From NCBI GenBank assembly GCA_903914955.1, contig CAIWRB010000371.1, positions 1 through 38,002 of the forward strand: a stretch of DNA of 38,002 nucleotides, read 5' to 3'. Origin of the DNA: an uncultured Chloroflexota bacterium (GTDB lineage Bacteria > Chloroflexota > Anaerolineae > Anaerolineales > Villigracilaceae). Below, in pieces: positions 34,082 to 38,002 of the stretch. A program made the position numbers and the translations under genes. How positions within the stretch are numbered: the first letter of the stretch is position 1; every line of letters begins with the position of its first letter. The notes beneath the pieces were generated by a model. It made no database searches. It saw only the letters and a program-made list of their open reading frames with translations, and was not told the DNA's origin.

Positions 34082-34957
34082 CTATTTGGCTGGTTGTGGT
34101 TTGGGCAAATGAACGAATAATCCAGCAATGAAGTTAAAAACTGCCTTGAAAGGGAGAAACAACCAATTTACAAACTCGTTGATGATGCCGATCCCCTGGG
34201 TGACCCAAACCAGTACAAACCGAAACTTTTGCAAAAGGAGGCTGTGCGCATAAGCCAGGGAAAGGGCTATCGTCGCGATGGATATCCCAAATCGCAGGAG
34301 GTCAGGAATTTCAATGTGCCAAACTTGATCGAGGATCAACTCCACGCCAATATTCAAAACCAAAATATAGGCAGCCTGCTTTAAGATCGGCTCGCGTTCC
34401 ACAGCGTAACTGAATATTCCCGCCGCGTAGCGCATCGTTAAAATGCCGATGCCTACGCCCAGCATCACCACCCAGACCATGTTGGATAGCGACACAGCCG
34501 CAACAACATTATCTATACTAAAGATAAGATCCATGATCTCCACGGTTAATACGGTCGCCCAAAATGACTGTACCTTGATCGGTTTGATTTCACCATTTTC
34601 ATCACTGTCGCCGCTGGTCATGTCTTCAAGATTATCAAAAGCAAGATGAATCAAATAGACTGCTCCGATCAACTTGACCCACGAGTTGTGAATCAGGAAG
34701 CTTGTTAAAAACAACATTGCGCCGCGTCCGACATAAGCGCCCAATAAGCCGACGCGTAATGCTGCCATTCTTTGATATCCAAGAAAAGGATGTAATATTT
34801 TCCCCAGTTTTTGTAAGGCTCCCGGCCAGGGCACATCCTGATCATTAGGCAGTGGCGCCACAAGCGCACCGATCACGGCCGCGTTATCAATGGATAATAT
34901 CCCTTCCAGAAAAATCAACTGCAAAACAATAACTATAATCGGCCAATATTCGTTCAT
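34082..34957 (-). CDS. TerC-family membrane protein, probable Mn2+ exporter
   Basis: A 291-residue protein with about eight membrane helices. The two TerC signatures are LEGILSIDNA (17-26) and DLIFSIDNVV (143-152), whose acidic residues line the transport path. TerC proteins such as Alx and MeeF export Mn2+, sometimes to metallate secreted enzymes, and are often under yybP-ykoY control. CGGAG lies before the ATG at 34957. The leader here is long and structured but does not match the Mn aptamer. It adds a third candidate Mn exporter within 6 kb, after the P-type ATPase and CDF. Confidence 0.9.
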   Translation of the reverse strand: MNEYWPIIVIVLQLIFLEGILSIDNAAVIGALVAPLPNDQDVPWPGALQKLGKILHPFLGYQRMAALRVGLLGAYVGRGAMLFLTSFLIHNSWVKLIGAVYLIHLAFDNLEDMTSGDSDENGEIKPIKVQSFWATVLTVEIMDLIFSIDNVVAAVSLSNMVWVVMLGVGIGILTMRYAAGIFSYAVEREPILKQAAYILVLNIGVELILDQVWHIEIPDLLRFGISIATIALSLAYAHSLLLQKFRFVLVWVTQGIGIINEFVNWLFLPFKAVFNFIAGLFVHLPKPQPAK

Positions 34958-35031
34958 GTATTTCTCCGTAGCGCCGCATCAAATTAATGGAATTCCAAAT
35001 ACTGCGCTTGTTTTGAAGCCTTGTTTTCAAC

Positions 35032-35066
35032 AAACGAGGCCGCCGCATATTCTGGTGGCCTCGTTT
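35032..35066 (-). promoter_or_regulatory. Strong hairpin in the terC leader
   Basis: AAACGAGGCCGCC at 35032-35044 pairs with GGTGGCCTCGTTT at 35054-35066 (13 bp, one G-U). It lies about 75 nt upstream of the terC ATG. The minus-strand tail is GTTGAAAAC, a poor U-tract, so it may be an attenuator or another structural element rather than a simple terminator. Confidence 0.6.
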
Positions 35067-35134
35067 AATGGTAGTGATTATTATTCCATCTTGACATTAA
35101 TAAAAACACAGGCGGTTACGCCCCGAACGCTTTT

Positions 35135-35163
35135 AGTGTATCCACATGCAAATGGATTGTCAA
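35135..35163 (-). promoter_or_regulatory. Sigma70 promoter of terC
   Basis: On the minus strand a consensus TTGACA (35163-35158), 17-bp spacer and TACACT (35140-35135), with a leader of about 170 nt before the terC ATG. Its -10 is identical to that of the Mn-riboswitch ATPase promoter. Confidence 0.75.
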
Positions 35164-35317
35164 GCAACATACAGTATTTTAAAAATATTAAGTCTTCCCA
35201 GTTTTGCGGTCACTCCAGTTTTTCAAAAAGCAAGCCCAGTGACAGTTTTAGGTGTTATTATCACGGACGGGTGCAGACAAAAATAAGCATTGACACCAAT
35301 TCGATCAGGAGGCGCAA

Positions 35318-36235
35318 GTGAAAAAAATACTTTCGATCAGTATAGGGTCCTCGATGAGGGATCATACGACCCGTCATGTTTTTCTGGGACAGGAATGTGA
35401 GATCACCAGACAGGGGACAAACGGCGACGTCAATAAAGCCGCCCAACTCTATCGTGTAATGGATGGTAAAGTGGATGCCTTCGGTGTGGGCGGAGCTGGT
35501 TTCTATTTGCAGGTTGCAGACCACCGTTATTATTTCCGTGAGCCAAAAATGTTTCGCAAAGCGATCAAGATCAGCAAGGTTGGAGATGGCAGCCGGGTGA
35601 AAGGTTTGCTCGAAAAACGAGCATTCGTGGCGCTTGAAAAATATTTGAACGAGAAGGAAGGCAAATCCCTTAAAGGAATGCCCGCTTTGCAAACTTGCGT
35701 CATGGAGCGGTACGGCATGGGCAAAGCCATGGTGGAGGCGGGGCTTGATGTTACCTTCGGTGACTTCATGTTTGCGTTGGGTTTACCCTTCCCAATAAAA
35801 ACACTTAGCCAGGCGCGCGTGCTTGCGGCTGTGTTTCTGCCCCCGGTCTCGCTGATGCCATTCGCGTGGCTGTATCCGCTGGGATCGGAGCAGGATAAGC
35901 CGCCCCAGCCCAAATGGACAAAATATTACATGCGATCACAGGTTATCGCGGGTGACTTTTTGCAGATCCGCCAGAACATGCCCGATGACCTGACAGGAAA
36001 AATTATCGTTACGAATACGACTACCCCCAGGAACGTTGAGGAATTAAAACAGCGTAATTTGCATATTCTCGTCACAGTCACGCCGCGCTTGGAAGGCCGC
36101 AGTTTTGGCACAAATGTGATGGAAGCGACCCTGTTGGCGTTGATGGACAAGTACGAATCTGATGTAACAGAGGTGGACTTTTTGGAATTGATAGAACGCA
36201 TCCCACTTGAACCGAATATCGAGGTTCTAAATTAA
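35318..36235 (+). CDS. 'Quinate 5-dehydrogenase'-labelled family protein, paralogue 2; function unknown
   Basis: A 305-residue protein, the same length as paralogue 1 and alignable without gaps at 236 of 305 positions (about 77% identity, counted by eye). The most conserved part is residues 182-280, including the NTTT and LEGRSFGTNVMEA motifs; the least conserved is 161-180. No signal peptide or membrane helix is seen. The start is GTG at 35318 with AGGAGG 5 nt upstream; the GGAGGCGC word before the start is shared with paralogue 1, so the copies share their start context. It is divergent from terC, as paralogue 1 is from a CDF exporter. Confidence 0.78.
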   Translation: MKKILSISIGSSMRDHTTRHVFLGQECEITRQGTNGDVNKAAQLYRVMDGKVDAFGVGGAGFYLQVADHRYYFREPKMFRKAIKISKVGDGSRVKGLLEKRAFVALEKYLNEKEGKSLKGMPALQTCVMERYGMGKAMVEAGLDVTFGDFMFALGLPFPIKTLSQARVLAAVFLPPVSLMPFAWLYPLGSEQDKPPQPKWTKYYMRSQVIAGDFLQIRQNMPDDLTGKIIVTNTTTPRNVEELKQRNLHILVTVTPRLEGRSFGTNVMEATLLALMDKYESDVTEVDFLELIERIPLEPNIEVLN

Positions 36236-36272
36236 TTTCGACAATCTGTATTCCATGAGCGATGGGTTTTAA

Positions 36273-36311
36273 AAAAAGATCATGCAGAATAAAATTCTGC
36301 ATGATCTTTTT
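36273..36311 (+). terminator. Bidirectional terminator with an 18-bp perfect stem
   Basis: Positions 36273-36290 and 36294-36311 are perfectly inverted (core GATCATGCAGAAT/ATTCTGCATGATC) with a 3-nt loop and A5/T5 ends. It lies between paralogue 2 and the convergent operon, whose last stop codon touches it. Confidence 0.92.
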
Positions 36312-36492
36312 ATTTTGGATTATTATCGGCGGGGGGTTCAAGATTGGGCTGCTCTGCACGCATCAGCTCAAAAACCTGCAAACAGCCGCGACAGCAAAAG
36401 TTCAATACATTGCCGTCGAACTCTTTTGTGATCACATACTTTGCATTTGCTTCCGCGCCGCAATGGTCGCATTGGATCGTTTTTTCTACCAT
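36310..36492 (-). CDS. Small Cys-rich metal-binding protein
   Basis: A 60-residue protein with Cys8 and Cys11 (QCDHC), then Cys33, Cys34 and Cys37 (NFCCRGC), followed by FELM. This resembles the N-terminal metal-binding domain found on FixI/CcoI-type copper ATPases (CxHC...CCxGC). The start is ATG at 36492, preceded by AGGTGA; it overlaps the end of the SafE-like gene by 7 bp, so the two are coupled. A longer open frame upstream lies inside the SafE gene and is not used. Copper delivery or sensing is inferred. Confidence 0.7.
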   Translation of the reverse strand: MVEKTIQCDHCGAEANAKYVITKEFDGNVLNFCCRGCLQVFELMRAEQPNLEPPADNNPK

Positions 36493-37232
36493 AACATCAC
36501 CTGCCCATAAGAAAATGATGGGATGAGGTTTGCAACCGCCAGCCCGCGTAAAACTGTTTGAACGGCGAACAGCATAAGCAGGATCGCCGCAAGAGATTGT
36601 AACCGTCCGCGCAGTTTGGGGCTGAGCAAATTCGCAGCGAGACCAAACCCAAGCAGGGTCGGCACGGTTCCCATTCCGAATGCAAGCATGGTCAGTGCGC
36701 CGCCCCACAAAGTTCCAACCCGCGCAGCCAGAACCAGCATCGCGAACACCAATCCGCAGGGAAGAAATCCCCACAAGATCCCGAGGGTTAGTGTTGCCAG
36801 AAAACTGCGCTTACCAAAAAGTCCGCGCATACGTGTCATTGGAGAATTTCCTTTTGTCATTGAAACAAGCGTTGCTTCAATGGGTGGGAGGATGCCCATT
36901 AAACTGAGCGAAACCAACAACATTAGAATGCCAACTAGGATTGAAAACATACCCTGCCAGCCCATCATCCCACCAGCTTGATCGAGGAGCGAACCTGCCA
37001 GCCCAATCAATGCGCCGAACAAGGTGTAGGTTGTGATGCGGCCAAGATGCAGAGGCAGAAAACTAGCAATTCGTGCTAGCAAGCCCGGACGAGATCCATC
37101 CGATGCGGTTTGCGCCGCCTGACGTGCAGAATAGATTGCAACGATTCCGCCGCACATGCCGAGGCAGTGTCCGAAACTGCTGATAATTCCTGTAACAAAT
37201 GCGAGCGCCAAATTACTAAGCAGCATGTTCAT
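36486..37232 (-). CDS. SafE/UreH-like transmembrane protein (sulfite exporter TauE/SafE family)
   Basis: A 248-residue protein with six membrane helices. The motif HCLGMCGG (about 22-29) and a later GFLPCGLVF, each with Cys, mark the UreH/SafE-like group. Relatives occur in cytochrome cbb3 oxidase assembly operons and beside copper ATPases, suggesting copper or thiol handling; sulfite export is not shown. Its ATG overlaps the stop of the YtkA-like gene by 1 bp (TAATG), and its own end overlaps the Cys-rich gene. Confidence 0.85.
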   Translation of the reverse strand: MNMLLSNLALAFVTGIISSFGHCLGMCGGIVAIYSARQAAQTASDGSRPGLLARIASFLPLHLGRITTYTLFGALIGLAGSLLDQAGGMMGWQGMFSILVGILMLLVSLSLMGILPPIEATLVSMTKGNSPMTRMRGLFGKRSFLATLTLGILWGFLPCGLVFAMLVLAARVGTLWGGALTMLAFGMGTVPTLLGFGLAANLLSPKLRGRLQSLAAILLMLFAVQTVLRGLAVANLIPSFSYGQVMLW

Positions 37233-37747
37233 TACAAGCCCACGTCAAAGAAGACGGATTGCTTTTCATTGCCACGCGTGATGACGACTTCAATACGCCA
37301 TGCACCGCGCATGGTGAAGGGGGCAGTTGCGCGATATTTTCCGTCAGACGTGAATTCCAGCGCGGGCTGGTTGGGCGGCATCCACATCGAGGGCATGGTC
37401 AGGTTCAGGCTGATGGTTGCGTCGTCAATTGTCTGCCCGTTGACATCGGTCAGCGTGACGTCAAACTCGCTGACCTGACCCGCTCTCGGCGGGTATGGAT
37501 TCAGGGTTAGTAAAACGATCATGTCACCTGATTTTTGCACCGCTGTATTATTCGGCAATTCGCCCTTGACCGAGGTCACTTCTGCTGAGGGGGAGATCTG
37601 CGCGCCATCTGCCGAGACAGCCACCAGATCTAGTTGTACGCCTGCGTCGCCCATCATGTGAGAGCGCATTCTCCTCATTGCAAATATTCCAAATATCGTC
37701 AACCCAATCAAGGCAGCGATGGCGATCAGTCCTATTTTCTTCGACAT
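37232..37747 (-). CDS. YtkA/FixH-like membrane-anchored protein
   Basis: A 171-residue protein with an N-terminal membrane anchor (about 5-24), a Met/Arg/His stretch (RRMRSHMMGD) and an extracytoplasmic Ig-like domain of the YtkA/FixH/CopC-like type (about 70-171), marked by MPSMWMPP and the ending MRGAWRIEVVITR. The Met and His residues could bind copper. FixH-like proteins help assemble cbb3 oxidases. AAGGAG lies 8 nt before the ATG. It leads a three-gene operon with SafE-like and Cys-rich proteins. Confidence 0.8.
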   Translation of the reverse strand: MSKKIGLIAIAALIGLTIFGIFAMRRMRSHMMGDAGVQLDLVAVSADGAQISPSAEVTSVKGELPNNTAVQKSGDMIVLLTLNPYPPRAGQVSEFDVTLTDVNGQTIDDATISLNLTMPSMWMPPNQPALEFTSDGKYRATAPFTMRGAWRIEVVITRGNEKQSVFFDVGL

Positions 37748-37781
37748 TTAACAATCTCCTTTTTTTGTATTTCCGAAGCAT

Positions 37782-37809
37782 ATCATATACTTATTAAACT
37801 TTATGTAAA
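37782..37809 (-). promoter_or_regulatory. Candidate promoter of the ytkA-safE operon
   Basis: On the minus strand TTTACA (37809-37804), a 16-bp spacer and TATGAT (37787-37782), about 25 nt before the ribosome-binding site. Confidence 0.5.
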
Positions 37810-37865
37810 GATGAATTAAAGATGCGATAAAGGTTTCACAGTTGTAAAACTGAGGGGTACGCTAA

Positions 37866-38002
37866 GAGACTGTTTAATAACTCGATAAAAGCTTGGTAAA
37901 AGCGAGAAAATCGGGCAAAATTGGATGATGATCAAATCAAACCAAACTTACCCGACTGACTTGAATGATACCGAATGGAAGCAAATTGCGCCATACCTAC
38001 CA
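37866..38002 (+). mobile_element. Left end of an insertion sequence (IS5-like), cut by the window
   Basis: GAGACTGTTTAATAAC at 37866 resembles the terminal repeats of IS5-type elements. A transposase frame starts about 60 bp inside. The right end lies outside the window, so neither inverted-repeat pairing nor target duplication can be checked. Confidence 0.65.
37925..38002 (+). CDS. Transposase N-terminus, IS5/DUF4096-like (partial)
   Basis: The last 26 codons of the window form an open frame from tandem ATG codons (37925 and 37928) and contain YPTDLNDTEWKQIAPYLP, the standard opening of IS5-type transposases with the DUF4096 domain. The catalytic DDE part is beyond the window edge, so intactness is unknown. 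Confidence 0.75.
   Translation, partial: MMIKSNQTYPTDLNDTEWKQIAPYLP

Larger units (their letters stand above)
34958..35317. other. Divergent intergenic region of 360 bp
   Basis: It lies between the minus-strand terC and plus-strand paralogue 2. It holds the terC promoter (35135-35163), about 170 nt of structured terC leader and, nearer paralogue 2, an AT-rich part. TTGTCA near 35157 with a 17-bp spacer to TAAAAA is a weak promoter candidate for paralogue 2. I see no open frame. Confidence 0.5.

Noticed and set aside
34958-35130. terC leader as a second yybP-ykoY riboswitch
   Set aside because: Neither GGGGAGTAG nor GCAAGACC is present; only a generic hairpin and a GGCG/CGCC stem are seen.
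36493-36774. N-terminal extension of the Cys-rich 60-residue protein
   Set aside because: It lies inside the SafE-like gene in another frame; the short start at 36492 has its own ribosome-binding site and family-like length.
1-38002. tRNA, rRNA or CRISPR array
   Set aside because: Reading through the intergenic gaps I found no cloverleaf-like sequence with a TTCGAATC-type arm, no rRNA motifs and no regularly spaced direct repeats; a dedicated scan was not possible.

Overview
The window reads as a stretch of bacterial chromosome of about 50% GC, most likely from a Chloroflexota bacterium of the Anaerolineae type. This placement is inferred from gene content, not from a marker-gene search. The hints are a Thr/Pro-rich SH3b lipoprotein, a mevalonate kinase, an F420-type luciferase-like oxidoreductase, a UbiA-type decaprenyl-phosphate phosphoribosyltransferase, an RRM-type RNA-binding protein, and two copies of a family usually labelled 'quinate 5-dehydrogenase'. 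I saw no rRNA, tRNA or CRISPR array.

Region 1 (1-10.5 kb) is mostly minus-strand core information processing: a GyrA-type topoisomerase subunit, an SH3b lipoprotein, a class I methyltransferase and a solitary rpoC with a long coiled-coil insertion. Two small plus-strand genes (a four-helix membrane protein and an RRM protein) lie at the left edge. Region 2 (10.5-20.5 kb) is a plus-strand run: hotdog thioesterase, M42 peptidase, LLM oxidoreductase, an AbrB/PIN toxin-antitoxin pair, a MazG-like pyrophosphohydrolase, yebC, ruvC, ruvA, proC, a GNAT acetyltransferase, an ABC-F ATPase and a cupredoxin lipoprotein. Region 3 (20.5-29.4 kb) mixes strands: a CDF transporter divergent from quinate-dehydrogenase-like paralogue 1, a membrane-anchored protein, a nuclease/phosphatase-fold lipoprotein, ssb with a small companion gene, panC, tlyA divergent from ubiA-mvk, and a TFIIB-type zinc-ribbon protein.

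Region 4 (29.4-36.2 kb) looks like a manganese efflux island. It holds a CDF transporter with Mn/Fe-clade-like metal residues, a P2-type ATPase preceded by a clear yybP-ykoY (Mn2+) riboswitch with an overlapping terminator, a GNAT enzyme, a TerC exporter with a long structured leader, and quinate-dehydrogenase-like paralogue 2. Region 5 (36.3-37.8 kb) is a compact minus-strand operon of a YtkA/FixH-like protein, a SafE-type membrane protein and a Cys-rich metal-binding peptide, probably for copper handling. The right edge enters an insertion sequence.

Two patterns stand out. Both 'quinate 5-dehydrogenase' paralogues (about 77% identical) sit divergently, 316 and 360 bp, from a metal-exporter gene, which suggests an uncharacterised link to metal homeostasis. 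At least five genes have a -10 box exactly 6 nt before the start codon and no Shine-Dalgarno, so leaderless transcription seems common alongside ordinary leadered genes.
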